A stretch of DNA of 55,113 nucleotides, taken from the NCBI GenBank assembly GCA_003482455.1, contig DMYW01000063.1, positions 1 to 55,113 on the forward strand, in the 5' to 3' direction. A model generated the notes under the pieces. It searched no databases and was not told the DNA's origin. It worked only from the letters and a program-made list of their open reading frames with translations. This DNA is from Rheinheimera sp. (GTDB taxonomy: Bacteria > Pseudomonadota > Gammaproteobacteria > Enterobacterales > Alteromonadaceae). Below are positions 24,815 through 34,168 of this stretch, piece after piece; the first letter of the stretch is position 1, and each line of letters opens with the position of its first letter. A program made the translations under genes and the position numbers.

Positions 24815-26001
24815 GCTTTCCCCCGAATAGCTAACGTGCCTTGCACCTTGCCTTCAATTTGGCTTAACGCGCCTTGTTCGACTTGCAGCCCCTGTTGCTG
24901 CAATTTGCCTTTGAGTTGTTCAAAGGCCGCAAAATCGGCGGCAGTGGCTTGGAAACGCAACTCGGATTTCTTCACGTCGTAGCGCAAATTGTCCAGCGTC
25001 ATGCCGGGCATGCTGCTCAAGGACGGTTGAATTTGCGCCAGTAACCCAACCATGCTGCTGTCGCTACCGCCACTGGCGGCCAGCTTGCGCTCGACTTGGC
25101 GACGCAGATTCACCACGCGCTCTTGCGGAAAGCGTTGTTTGTACATTTGGTTGGCGGTTTGAATATCGGCTTGCGCTTGGCTGCCGGCTTTGTAGCCTTG
25201 CATCCCCACAGTGACCAAATACACCAGCAAGGTGGCCAGCGCCAAACTGGCACTTAAACGCCATTGTTGCCACAGTTTGCTTTGCGGGCGTTTTGGCGCG
25301 AATTCGCCTTGCAACAAGTTAAACGACTGCGGCGACAGCTGCTGCGCCAGCAGCGCTAACGGCAGCTCGGCAGGCGCTAACTGAGCAGGTTGCGCCGCCA
25401 ATGCTGCGGGCCACGGACTGTAGCTGAGCAATTCACCCGGCGCCGCCAGCTGCAGGAAATCCGCCCACCAGCTTTGATCGATACAGCTGACTTGCCATTC
25501 GCCTTGGCGCAATAGCCATTGCTGACCTAATTCGATAGTCGTCGGTAACTCCAGCGCCGGCAACAACAAGGCATCCGGCACCATCTGCCGTAAGTTAAAA
25601 CCAGCCTGTTGCAGCCAGTCGATCCACTGCACCACTAACGCACGGCGGACTATCGCAACCTGCTGCAGGTATTGCTCACCTTGTTGCTCAGCTTTGCCTG
25701 GCAACACCAGCAGCTGTTCAATTTCTTCGGCTTGTTCTTCTTCCAACATAAACGGCAAGGCTTGCAGCAATTGCCGAGTCGGTTTGCCTGGCAAAGGCAC
25801 TGTTTTCAGTACCACGTCGCACGCAGGAACCAAGGCCGTCAGTGGGCGTGTCGTGCCAATGTATTGCGCTAAATCTGGCAATTCATCTGCGTGGTTTAAT
25901 TGCCCAGAGGCAATCACCTCTTGGCTGTCCGCAGCCCACACGAGCCACCAAATCGGTTCCTCAGCTTGACTGCCGAGCCGAATTATTAATTGTTCACTCA
26001 C
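24811..26001 (-). CDS. gspL: Type II secretion protein L
   Basis: A 396-residue platform protein. The cytoplasmic actin-like domain (about 1-250) docks GspE. One membrane helix lies near 265 (SLALATLLVYLVTVGMQGY), then a periplasmic domain that pairs with GspM. It starts with GTG at 26001, four bases before the end of gspK (overlap), so translation is coupled. The second half of the cytoplasmic domain is unusually Gln/Leu-rich. Confidence 0.92.
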   Translation of the reverse strand: MSEQLIIRLGSQAEEPIWWLVWAADSQEVIASGQLNHADELPDLAQYIGTTRPLTALVPACDVVLKTVPLPGKPTRQLLQALPFMLEEEQAEEIEQLLVLPGKAEQQGEQYLQQVAIVRRALVVQWIDWLQQAGFNLRQMVPDALLLPALELPTTIELGQQWLLRQGEWQVSCIDQSWWADFLQLAAPGELLSYSPWPAALAAQPAQLAPAELPLALLAQQLSPQSFNLLQGEFAPKRPQSKLWQQWRLSASLALATLLVYLVTVGMQGYKAGSQAQADIQTANQMYKQRFPQERVVNLRRQVERKLAASGGSDSSMVGLLAQIQPSLSSMPGMTLDNLRYDVKKSELRFQATAADFAAFEQLKGKLQQQGLQVEQGALSQIEGKVQGTLAIRGKA

Positions 26002-27158
26002 CCTGGGCCTCCGAAACGCCGGGACACCACGACTGGGTTGGCTTTTTGATCCAACTTATAAATCGTGGTTAAGACAAAACTGCTGTCCTCTGTTTCCAAC
26101 GTAAATTCCGCTTGGAAATAGGACGATTTCACGTCAAAGAGCGCCTTCACGCCATCGTCAGCACCCGCATTGCTGCCCAGTTCGCCCAAAAAGGCTTCCA
26201 CTGACTCATACCCATCTGATGGGCGCGCTGTGATGGCTTTTTTCGCCGCTTCTTCATCGATGCCGGGAATTAAGCCGGCCAACAAAGGCGCTTGCTCTTC
26301 TTTTAACGTGTTGACGTTAATCTTCAACACCGCATCTTGCGGGACCACACAAACCAAAGGAGCTACCAGTTGGTAATCCGCCGCCGTCAAATCCAAAATG
26401 GTACGCAATTCAGATTTGTTCACCATTAAGCTATTGGCGGTGTAAAACGGATGCTGCAACGCCGCATAATCGTTTTCTTCCGCACCACCTGATTGCTGTA
26501 AATCGTTGTCACTATCCAGCCAATCGGTCAATCGGGCGACAAGATAATCGGCCGGGATCGACAATTCAGTGGCATTGCGCTCTAGCACACGTTGCAAGGC
26601 CTTTTGCGCCGGTGTTTGTTTGCCACCTGGCCCAGTATTTTGGCCTTCTGGCGGCTTATTCGCGGCTTGGTTGCTGCTAGCGCCATCTTTACTTTCGCCT
26701 TCGCCGCTCGCTTGCACTGCTTCACCATTTTGGTTTTGACCATTGGCGCTGCGTTCTTGATCGCCATCACCCGACGCATTGTCGCCGGAGTTATCGCCTG
26801 GCCCTAATTTTTTAGCTGGCCGTAACGAGTTCAAATTAAAACAGGCCTGCAAATCGGTGATCTGACCGGTCAATGTAGCGCCTTCCAGCGGAAAACTAGC
26901 ACCTTCTTGCGCCCACGCTTGGCCTAAATGCGTTCGTTCTTGGTCTTTTAACGACTTGGCCAATAAACGCCGACCAAACTCTTCGGCACCAAGCGCCAAA
27001 TACAACATGCGTTGCCGATCTTGAATGTTCAACTGCCGCTGCAATTGCATTTGCAAACGGCCTCCCATACTCGCCGCGATGATCACCACTAACGCCACAA
27101 CCATCATCACAACAATTAGCGCGACACCGCGCTGCCGCCCAAGCCGAGTCTTTGTCAT
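25998..27158 (-). CDS. gspK: Type II secretion minor pseudopilin K, with low-complexity insert
   Basis: A 386-residue minor pseudopilin. The prepilin leader ends RQRG|VALIVVMMVVA and lacks the Glu at +5, as is normal for GspK, which caps the pseudopilus tip with GspI and GspJ. The globular part has the expected two alpha domains (TDLQACFNLN; IPADYLVARLTDWLDSDNDL; VNTLKEEQAPLLAGLIPGID). Residues about 119-180 are a Gly/Asn/Gln/Ser/Glu-rich stretch that makes the protein longer than the common 320-340. The ATG overlaps the gspJ stop. Confidence 0.93.
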   Translation of the reverse strand: MTKTRLGRQRGVALIVVMMVVALVVIIAASMGGRLQMQLQRQLNIQDRQRMLYLALGAEEFGRRLLAKSLKDQERTHLGQAWAQEGASFPLEGATLTGQITDLQACFNLNSLRPAKKLGPGDNSGDNASGDGDQERSANGQNQNGEAVQASGEGESKDGASSNQAANKPPEGQNTGPGGKQTPAQKALQRVLERNATELSIPADYLVARLTDWLDSDNDLQQSGGAEENDYAALQHPFYTANSLMVNKSELRTILDLTAADYQLVAPLVCVVPQDAVLKINVNTLKEEQAPLLAGLIPGIDEEAAKKAITARPSDGYESVEAFLGELGSNAGADDGVKALFDVKSSYFQAEFTLETEDSSFVLTTIYKLDQKANPVVVSRRFGGPG

Positions 27159-27799
27159 GATTGACCACCCGCCGGCGGCACAAACACCCGCTCAATCACC
27201 CCAAACTCTGGCGATTTCAGCGTGATCCGAATGGCTTTCGGCCATTTTTCAGATTCCCATGACTCTTTCCATGCCGTACTGGCGGCATTGTTTTGCGATA
27301 AATCTTCGTTGTCACTATCAGGCGACAAATAACTAATTTTTAATTCTTCGATGCCTTCCAGCAGCACTTGGACCGCAGGTTCCGTACCGGTCACTGCATC
27401 TGGGTAGATGTAATACAATCGCTGCAGTTGCTGCTCTTTCAGGCGATAGCCAACCAGCTGCACTTCACTGCGCGGCAGCACCATGCCCGGGTTGGTCCAA
27501 CCGCCTTGCACAAAAGTGATACCATCGTCGTCACTTTCAATAAAATTCTTCGCGCCGGCCAAGGTTTGCTTCAGCGGGTCTTCGCCATTTACTCGCACCT
27601 GCCGCGGCACGATTTGCCAAAAGTCGCGCTCGAGCAGCAACATCGCCAACTGCAGTTTTTGCAACCGCTCCACATGCTCTTTGGATGCTTGGTTGCTTTG
27701 CGTCACTGAACTAAGCACGCCAGCCGACGCCAAACCGACCATGGCAAAAATCACCACCGCCAACAGCACTTCAATCAGAGTAAAGCCACGGCTATTCAT
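27155..27799 (-). CDS. gspJ: Type II secretion minor pseudopilin J
   Basis: A 214-residue minor pseudopilin with the class III leader MNSRG|FTLIEVLLAVVIFA and Glu at +5. The C-terminal domain contains LQLAMLLLERDFWQIVPRQV, the usual GspJ block. I chose the ATG at 27799, which keeps a short leader and overlaps gspI by 8 bp; an upstream start at 27817 is possible but gives an oddly long leader. Confidence 0.93.
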   Translation of the reverse strand: MNSRGFTLIEVLLAVVIFAMVGLASAGVLSSVTQSNQASKEHVERLQKLQLAMLLLERDFWQIVPRQVRVNGEDPLKQTLAGAKNFIESDDDGITFVQGGWTNPGMVLPRSEVQLVGYRLKEQQLQRLYYIYPDAVTGTEPAVQVLLEGIEELKISYLSPDSDNEDLSQNNAASTAWKESWESEKWPKAIRITLKSPEFGVIERVFVPPAGGQS

Positions 27800-28172
27800 C
27801 GCGTTGCTTCCCGACAAAAGTTTGCAGTGTGGTCACTGGGTTTTCTGGTGCATCTTTGCTGGCGACTTTAATGCGCAACATCCGAAATTCAGGGTCCAAG
27901 GTTTCGACACTTTCGATCACCCATACCCAATGTTTTTGCCCCATCTCAGCTTCACCTTCACGGCGCAGCTCCGGCGGCCATTTGGGGTCCAGCTTGGCCA
28001 GTTGCAGCTCGTTTTCGGCCACAAACCCCGCCAACGTGATGTCTTCAATCATGGTCAGCGTACGAATGTGATTGTTCGCTGCTTGCATCACCGACACCCC
28101 TGCCATAGCGAAAATTGCCAAGGCAATCAATAACTCAAGGATAGTAAAGCCGTGTTGACGTTTACCGCTCAT
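27792..28172 (-). CDS. gspI: Type II secretion minor pseudopilin I
   Basis: A 126-residue minor pseudopilin: leader MSGKRQHG|FTILELLIALAIFA, then the family MQAANNHIRTLTMIEDITLA region. GspI nucleates the tip complex with J and K. The ATG at 28172 has GAGG eight bases upstream and overlaps the gspH end; a TTG two codons earlier is less likely. Confidence 0.93.
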   Translation of the reverse strand: MSGKRQHGFTILELLIALAIFAMAGVSVMQAANNHIRTLTMIEDITLAGFVAENELQLAKLDPKWPPELRREGEAEMGQKHWVWVIESVETLDPEFRMLRIKVASKDAPENPVTTLQTFVGKQRDE

Positions 28173-28884
28173 CGCCAACCTCGCCGCGTTGCAGCGGAAT
28201 ACTAAACTCCGCTTTCAGCGTCCCCGCGAGCGCTGGGCGTTCACTGACTTCACTAACGGTAAGCAAAAATGGCGTCACTTCACCGGACGACAACACAAAC
28301 ACCAACGGCAATTTAGGATCGCCTTTTTTGCGCGGCATCGACACTATGCCCGTGCGGCGCTGATGCGGCTTTTTCGCCACCGTTTTACCGTCTTTGGCAA
28401 ACTGCTCTGCTTCTTTGGCACGCTGTTTTGCCTCTTCTTCTTGCTCTTGTTTGGCTTTGAGTTCGTCAAAGCTGCTTTCTTCAAACAAGGCATCATCGTC
28501 TTGGCCGAAATCGGCTTCGGCCAGCAAATTGCCTTCCGCCCATTCCAACCCGTCGAGCTCTAATTTTTGTTGGATGTCCAGCGGAAATTCGTGCGGCGCA
28601 AGCGCCACCGGCTCTTGCACCACCCGCCACTTGTCGTTTTCAAACACTAAAAAGCGGTAGCCTTTTTCGTCGATGTGAAAACCCAATTCCACTTGCTTGA
28701 GCATGGCCAATTCGGACGCCAGTTGAATGCGCGCTTGGATGGCATCAAGTTCTTTGTTCAAGCGATCTTGGCGACTTTCGCCGCCAATATTCAACACCAC
28801 TTGGCTAGCGAGCAAACCGATGATGATGATCACAATCATGATCTCAATCAGCGTAAAACCCCGGTTTGCGCGCTGCAACCTCAT
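28162..28884 (-). CDS. gspH: Type II secretion minor pseudopilin H, with charged insert
   Basis: A 240-residue minor pseudopilin with leader MRLQRANRG|FTLIEIMIVIII and the typical SRQDRLNKELDAIQARIQLA helix extension. GspH links the tip complex to the GspG fibre. It is longer than the usual 160-190 residues because of a Glu/Lys/Ala-rich stretch at about 129-188 (ELKAKQEQEEEAKQRAKEAE). The ATG overlaps the gspG stop (TAATG). Confidence 0.92.
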   Translation of the reverse strand: MRLQRANRGFTLIEIMIVIIIIGLLASQVVLNIGGESRQDRLNKELDAIQARIQLASELAMLKQVELGFHIDEKGYRFLVFENDKWRVVQEPVALAPHEFPLDIQQKLELDGLEWAEGNLLAEADFGQDDDALFEESSFDELKAKQEQEEEAKQRAKEAEQFAKDGKTVAKKPHQRRTGIVSMPRKKGDPKLPLVFVLSSGEVTPFLLTVSEVSERPALAGTLKAEFSIPLQRGEVGDER

Positions 28885-29321
28885 TAGTTTTGTTGCTCTT
28901 TTTTGCCGTCTAAGTTCCAGTTGCCGATATCATCGTCGGTACCGACGGTGCGATCTGGGCCTGCGGAAAATACGTCAATTTTGCCCATTTCGCCTGGGCT
29001 GACCATTTGGTAATCGCTGCCCCACGGGTCTTGTGGCAAACGCTTGATATAACCGCCATCAGGGAACGAACGTGGCATAGGCTCTGATGTTGCTTGGGTG
29101 ACCAGCGCCTGCAAGCTTTGTTCTGTGGTTGGGTAGAAGCCGTTGTTCATCTTGTACAAGTCCAACATGCTTTCTAGTTGCTGGATGTCGACGACCACTT
29201 TCTGGCGGTCGGCTTGTTCTTTGTTGCCCATTAAGTTCGGCACCACCATCGCGGCGAGCAGACCTAAGATCACGATCACCACCATGATTTCTAACAATGT
29301 AAAACCTTGCGTACGACGCAT
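28884..29321 (-). CDS. gspG: Type II secretion major pseudopilin G
   Basis: A 145-residue major pseudopilin. The leader MRRTQG|FTLLEIMVVIVIL has Glu at +5, and the C-terminal calcium-binding loop contains FSAGPDRTVGTDDDIGNW. GspG polymerises into the pseudopilus that pushes substrates out. The start at 29321 has the best ribosome site in the operon (GGAGGAGGT, partly inside the end of gspF), consistent with high demand for this subunit. Confidence 0.96.
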   Translation of the reverse strand: MRRTQGFTLLEIMVVIVILGLLAAMVVPNLMGNKEQADRQKVVVDIQQLESMLDLYKMNNGFYPTTEQSLQALVTQATSEPMPRSFPDGGYIKRLPQDPWGSDYQMVSPGEMGKIDVFSAGPDRTVGTDDDIGNWNLDGKKEQQN

Positions 29322-29322
29322 A

Positions 29323-30549
29323 CTACTTACCTCCTCCAATAATATTGTTCATCGCCAAGATTGGCTGCAGGATCGAAATAACGATAAAGAACACCACACC
29401 AGCCATCGCTACCAGCATCATGGGTTCAAACACTTTTAGGGTGACCGTCACCTGCGTTTCGAATTCTTTGTCTTGCGAGTTAGCGGCGCGTTCCAGCATG
29501 CCATCCAACTGACCACTTTTTTCACCGCTGGCAATCATATGCAGCATCATCGGCGGGAATAACTTGGTGGCATCCAGGGCCGTGCGCAACGACGTCCCTT
29601 CGCGCACTCGTGCTGAAGCTTCCGCCAGCATTTGCCGCATGTAGGTGTTGTCGAGCACATCACTGCTGATCCGCATCGCTTCGAGTAGCGGCACCGCCGA
29701 CGAGTTCAAAATACTTAAAGTGCGGGCAAACCGAGCCGTGTTGATACTGCGCGCCACTTTGCCTATCACTGGCAAGCGCAAAATGGCCGCGTCGTAACGC
29801 AAGCGCATGGCCGGCTGCGCTATGGTTCTGACAAATAGGACAATCAAGCCAATAATTCCGAGCAAGATGTACAAGCCATAGGCATTGAGAAAATCACTCG
29901 ACGCAATCAGCACGCGGGTCGACAGCGGCAAGGTTTGCCCCAAATGATCAAACTGCTCGACGATTTTCGGCACTACCGCAACCAGCAAGGTGCTGATCAC
30001 ACCAATCGCCACGATACACATGATCATTGGATACAGCAGCGCCAACATCAGGGTACTGCGCATCTGATGACGTTGTTCTGTGTAGTCGGCCAGACGCAGC
30101 AAGACGGCATCCAAATGACCGGACTTTTCACCAGCAGCGACCATCGAACGAAACAAATGGTCAAACACGTGCGGGAACTCGGCTAAACCTTCGGCCAGGC
30201 TGTAACCTTCGACGACTTTCGAGCGCACCACCATCATCATGTTGCGCAGGCGTGGTGATTCACTTTGCTCGGCCACGGCATACAACACGTTTTCAATCGG
30301 CAGTGCCGCTTCGACCAACGTGGCGATTTGCCGAGTGATCAGCGCAAGTTCCGACGCTTTGATCCCGCGTTGCAGCAGCTTCGGCGCTTTGGTTAAGCGT
30401 TTTTCGTTGTCCGCGGCGGCTTCCAGCGTCAAGGGCGTTAGTTTTTGCTCGCGTAGCAACTGACGAGCTTGCCGCGCGTTATCCGCTTCCAGCACGCCTT
30501 TGACTTTTTTGCCCTGCGCATTTAGCGCCTGATAGCTAAACGCCGCCAC
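29323..30549 (-). CDS. gspF: Type II secretion inner-membrane platform protein F
   Basis: A 408-residue polytopic protein with the two GspF/PilC cytoplasmic domains (about 70-190 and 270-390), each containing the A-A-GE-SG motif (MVAAGEKSGHLDAVL; MIASGEKSGQLDGML), and three membrane helices. It transmits GspE work to the pseudopilus. It starts with GTG at 30549, sharing one base with the gspE TAG stop. Confidence 0.95.
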   Translation of the reverse strand: MAAFSYQALNAQGKKVKGVLEADNARQARQLLREQKLTPLTLEAAADNEKRLTKAPKLLQRGIKASELALITRQIATLVEAALPIENVLYAVAEQSESPRLRNMMMVVRSKVVEGYSLAEGLAEFPHVFDHLFRSMVAAGEKSGHLDAVLLRLADYTEQRHQMRSTLMLALLYPMIMCIVAIGVISTLLVAVVPKIVEQFDHLGQTLPLSTRVLIASSDFLNAYGLYILLGIIGLIVLFVRTIAQPAMRLRYDAAILRLPVIGKVARSINTARFARTLSILNSSAVPLLEAMRISSDVLDNTYMRQMLAEASARVREGTSLRTALDATKLFPPMMLHMIASGEKSGQLDGMLERAANSQDKEFETQVTVTLKVFEPMMLVAMAGVVFFIVISILQPILAMNNIIGGGK

Positions 30550-32057
30550 TATGCATCCTCACGCGTGACCCGCAACACCTCTTCCAAGGTGGTGTGGCCG
30601 GCTAACACTTTCGAGAAGCCATCTTGGCGGATGCTCGGGCTTTGGCTGCGGATGTATTTTTCAATCGCTTGTTCGCCTTTGCCGTTGTGAATAAGTTCGC
30701 GGCAATGCTCATCGACCACCAGCAGTTCGTGGATACCGGTACGACCGCGGTACCCGGTGAAGTTACATTGGTCACAGCCGACGGCGCGGAAAATTGTCAC
30801 CGGGGCGTCGGTTTTCTTAAAGCCCAGCAGATGCTGCTCTTCTTTATCCGTCTCGTGAGCCTGTTTGCAATGCGGGCACAAGGTACGCACTAAACGCTGC
30901 GCCAACACGCCCAGCAAACTGGATGACAACAAGAAAGGTTCAATACCCATATCTTCCAGTCGGGTAATAGCGCCAGACGCTGTATTGGTGTGCAAGGTCG
31001 ACAACACCAAGTGACCGGTCAAACTGGCCTGCACAGCAATTTGCGCGGTTTCTAAGTCACGGATCTCACCGACCATCACCACGTCCGGGTCTTGCCGCAA
31101 GATGGCGCGTAAGCCGCGGGCAAACGTCATATTGACCTTGGTATTGACTTGCGTTTGACCAATGCCTTCCAGTTCGTATTCGATTGGATCTTCGACGGTC
31201 AGAATATTGCGGTCTTTGGTGTTGATGTCGGTCAAGCCCGCATACAAGGTGGTCGATTTACCGGAACCCGTCGGGCCCGTCACCAAAATGATGCCATGCG
31301 GCTTTAAAATAAGCTGGGCAAACGCTTGTTGCACTGAAGGGGTCATGCCCAAGTCAGCTAAATTTAAGTGTGAATTGTTTTTGTCCAGTAAGCGCATGAC
31401 CACGCGTTCGCCATGGCTCGATGGCATGGTCGACACCCGCACGTCTACCGCCCGACCGGCGATGCGCAAGCTGATCCGACCGTCTTGCGGCACGCGTTTT
31501 TCGGCGATATCCAGTTTCGCCATGACCTTGATCCGCGAGACCAATAAGCTGGATAACTTGCGGTTGGGTCTGAGCATTTCGCGCAGCACACCGTCGATGC
31601 GAAACCGCACCACTAAGGCTTTTTCAAAGGTTTCGACGTGAATATCCGACGCACCAAGCTTGATGGCTTCACCCAGCATGGCGTTGATCAATTTGATGAT
31701 CGGCGCGTCGTCTTCGTTTTCTAACAAATCTTCCGTTTCCGGAATCTCATCGGCCAGCGACGCTAAATTCACTTCGTTGCCGATGTCTTGCATGATTTGT
31801 TGCGCTTCGCTGGAATCTCGTTGATAAGCCGCTTCCAACATGGCGTCAAATTCAATCGCTGCCAGCTTTTGCACCGTAAACGCGGTGCCAAGCAAACGGC
31901 GAATTTCCAACAGCGCGGCGGCAGGCGTTTCTGGATGCACCAATAACTGTACCTGCGAGCCCTGTTGTTGCAGCAATACTTTATGCCGCTTGGCAAAGCC
32001 AAAAGGCAACCGCATGCGCGGTTGCACGTCGCCAGCGGCTGTTTCCAGCTCGGCCAT
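30549..32057 (-). CDS. gspE: Type II secretion ATPase E
   Basis: A 502-residue secretion ATPase. An N1E/N2E region precedes the catalytic part: Walker A GPTGSGKSTT near residue 260, Asp box and Walker B (DPDVVMVGEIRD), His box (LSTLHTNTA), and the zinc-binding tetracysteine domain CPHC...CDQC typical of GspE. It powers pseudopilus assembly at the inner membrane through GspL and GspF. Its ATG overlaps the gspD stop (TAATG). Confidence 0.96.
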   Translation of the reverse strand: MAELETAAGDVQPRMRLPFGFAKRHKVLLQQQGSQVQLLVHPETPAAALLEIRRLLGTAFTVQKLAAIEFDAMLEAAYQRDSSEAQQIMQDIGNEVNLASLADEIPETEDLLENEDDAPIIKLINAMLGEAIKLGASDIHVETFEKALVVRFRIDGVLREMLRPNRKLSSLLVSRIKVMAKLDIAEKRVPQDGRISLRIAGRAVDVRVSTMPSSHGERVVMRLLDKNNSHLNLADLGMTPSVQQAFAQLILKPHGIILVTGPTGSGKSTTLYAGLTDINTKDRNILTVEDPIEYELEGIGQTQVNTKVNMTFARGLRAILRQDPDVVMVGEIRDLETAQIAVQASLTGHLVLSTLHTNTASGAITRLEDMGIEPFLLSSSLLGVLAQRLVRTLCPHCKQAHETDKEEQHLLGFKKTDAPVTIFRAVGCDQCNFTGYRGRTGIHELLVVDEHCRELIHNGKGEQAIEKYIRSQSPSIRQDGFSKVLAGHTTLEEVLRVTREDA

Positions 32058-34159
32058 TATTGTTGCCCCTGCGGTTTTTCTTCGTTCAGCTCATCCAGTT
32101 TCTTTTGAATATCCGCTGGAACTTCGTGCTCTTTGCCAAAACCTTGCAGCACTGGGGTTTCCGTTTGTGGCATCAAACGCACGCCATCGTCATGCTCTAC
32201 CATTTGTTGGGCGCGGATGTAGTTGTATTTACGTTGGCTGACTTCGCTCATCACGCCGCCGTCGCGCATGATGGTCGGTTTAATAAATACCATCAGGTTA
32301 CGTTTGCGTTTGCTGGACGATGTCGATTTGAACAACTCACCGAGCAGCGGAATGTCGCCCAATAATGGCACTTTCGATTCCGACTCTTGTACGTCTTCGT
32401 CAATCAAGCCGCCGAGCACTACAGTCGCGCCATCTTCGGCCATCACGGTGGTTTTAATTTCGCGTTTCGAGAAAATTGGGTCGCCTTTGATATCACCGGC
32501 ACGACCTGACACTTCTTGCTCGATGGTTAGCTTCACCGCATTGCCTTCGTTGATTTGCGGCGTAACTTTTAGCTTGATACCGACTTCTTTCCGATCTTTG
32601 GTGGTAAAGGGGCTATTGCCGTTTTGACCTGGGCTGGTGGTGGTTTCGATCGGCACTTCTTCACCGACGATAAAATACGATTCTTGGTTATCCAAGGTGG
32701 TTAAATGCGGCGTGGCCAGAATGTTGGAGTTGGAATCCGCTTTGACCGCTTGCACGATCGCGCCCCAATCGTCTTTGACGATGCCCATCAAGGCGCCGTT
32801 CACGCCAGAGAGGGCTTTGCCAAGTGTTTCGTAGTTTGGCTGAGAATCTGGGGTTGTCGTCGTCGTGGTTTTACCGGTTGTAGGGTCGATGGTCGTTGTT
32901 GTGGTCCCTTTTTGCGTAACACCCACTTGCGCCGCACCCGCAGCAATTGTCGAAATCGGCACGCCGGCGTTATTAAACTGCGTCATGCCACCGTCGGCAG
33001 AAATGATTTGCACACCCAAGTTGATCCCGGCAGTTTCGCCGATCTCGACGATGATGGCTTCCACTAACACTTGCGCGCGGCGCACATCGACTTGGCGGAT
33101 CACATCTTCGAGGCTGCGCAGCATGTCGGGCTGCGCGGTAATAATGATCGAGTTACTTTCGTTATGCGCTTCGATACTGATGTCGCGGTTGCGACCTGCA
33201 CCGCCGGTCGCCCCAACTGGCGCAGCCGTGTTCGCTTGACCACTGGCCGCTGCGACCATTGAGTTACTGACGCCTTGCAGCACTTTGACTAAATCTTCGG
33301 CTTTGGCGTATTTCAGATAATACACGCGTGTGTTGCCTTGGCTTTCTTGCTGGGCATCTAAGCGTTTGACGATTTCAGTGACTCGTTGTCGCGCTTGCAA
33401 TTCACCCGAGACAATCACCGAGTTGGTGCGCTCATCAGCAACAAATTTTGGGATCAAGAACTCAGGCTGGTCATTTTGGCCTTGCTTCTTATAGACGCTG
33501 TCTAAAATCCGCACCACTTCACTGGCTGATGCGTAACTTAAACGGATGATGTCTAAATCTTGGTTACCGGCTTTGTCGACGCGTTGAATGATGTCGACTA
33601 AACGATTCACCACTTCGGCTTGGCCCGTCATCATGATGACGTTGGATGGGTCATAGTTGACCACGTGGCCACCGCCGGCTTGGTCGGTAAATTGGCGTAA
33701 CAACGGCGCTAATTCGCGAACAGACACGTTTTTGACTTGGACAACGCGCGTGACCATTTCGTCACCGATCCCAGCATTTTTGTCGCCAACAACCGGAATA
33801 TTCGACATTTTCGCGTCTTTTTGCCGCATGACTTTGATCACACCGCTTTTCATTTCCACCACGGAGAAGTCATACACTTCCAACACGTTGAGGAAAAACT
33901 GGTAGTACTGTTGCTCGTTGAGCATCTCGTAACTACGGACGTTGATGCGGCCGCGAACTTGCGGGTCCACGATGATCGTCTTGTTTAAGTTTTTGCCGAC
34001 GATATCGATGAATTCGGTAATTTCGGTGCCTTTGAAGTTCGGCTGATATTCGACGGCTTGGCTAAAGAAGCTCAGCAGCGCCAAGGTACTGAGACCAAGC
34101 CAACGGCCGATGGCTGGGCGAATACGGTAAATGTTAGTCATTGGAGTTAAACCGTTCAT
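32057..34159 (-). CDS. gspD: Type II secretion outer-membrane secretin D
   Basis: A 700-residue secretin. A signal peptide is followed by the N0 domain (NFKGTEITEFIDIVGKNLNK), N1-N3 repeats, and the C-terminal secretin core (VEAIIVEIGETAGINLGVQI; GGLIDEDVQESESKVPLLGD; RNLMVFIKPTI) with a short S region. It forms the gated outer-membrane channel. A Thr-rich stretch (TTTTTIDPTTGKTTTTTT) lies at about 415-440. Two starts are possible, 34159 or the ATG at 34141; both have weak ribosome sites and I kept the longer. Confidence 0.95.
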   Translation of the reverse strand: MNGLTPMTNIYRIRPAIGRWLGLSTLALLSFFSQAVEYQPNFKGTEITEFIDIVGKNLNKTIIVDPQVRGRINVRSYEMLNEQQYYQFFLNVLEVYDFSVVEMKSGVIKVMRQKDAKMSNIPVVGDKNAGIGDEMVTRVVQVKNVSVRELAPLLRQFTDQAGGGHVVNYDPSNVIMMTGQAEVVNRLVDIIQRVDKAGNQDLDIIRLSYASASEVVRILDSVYKKQGQNDQPEFLIPKFVADERTNSVIVSGELQARQRVTEIVKRLDAQQESQGNTRVYYLKYAKAEDLVKVLQGVSNSMVAAASGQANTAAPVGATGGAGRNRDISIEAHNESNSIIITAQPDMLRSLEDVIRQVDVRRAQVLVEAIIVEIGETAGINLGVQIISADGGMTQFNNAGVPISTIAAGAAQVGVTQKGTTTTTIDPTTGKTTTTTTPDSQPNYETLGKALSGVNGALMGIVKDDWGAIVQAVKADSNSNILATPHLTTLDNQESYFIVGEEVPIETTTSPGQNGNSPFTTKDRKEVGIKLKVTPQINEGNAVKLTIEQEVSGRAGDIKGDPIFSKREIKTTVMAEDGATVVLGGLIDEDVQESESKVPLLGDIPLLGELFKSTSSSKRKRNLMVFIKPTIMRDGGVMSEVSQRKYNYIRAQQMVEHDDGVRLMPQTETPVLQGFGKEHEVPADIQKKLDELNEEKPQGQQ

Positions 34160-34168
34160 ACGTCATTC

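Noticed and set aside
24350..26001. CAG/GTT-rich short repeats in gspL and gspM as a CRISPR or microsatellite
   Set aside because: They are Gln and Leu codons in real genes, without regular spacing or spacers.
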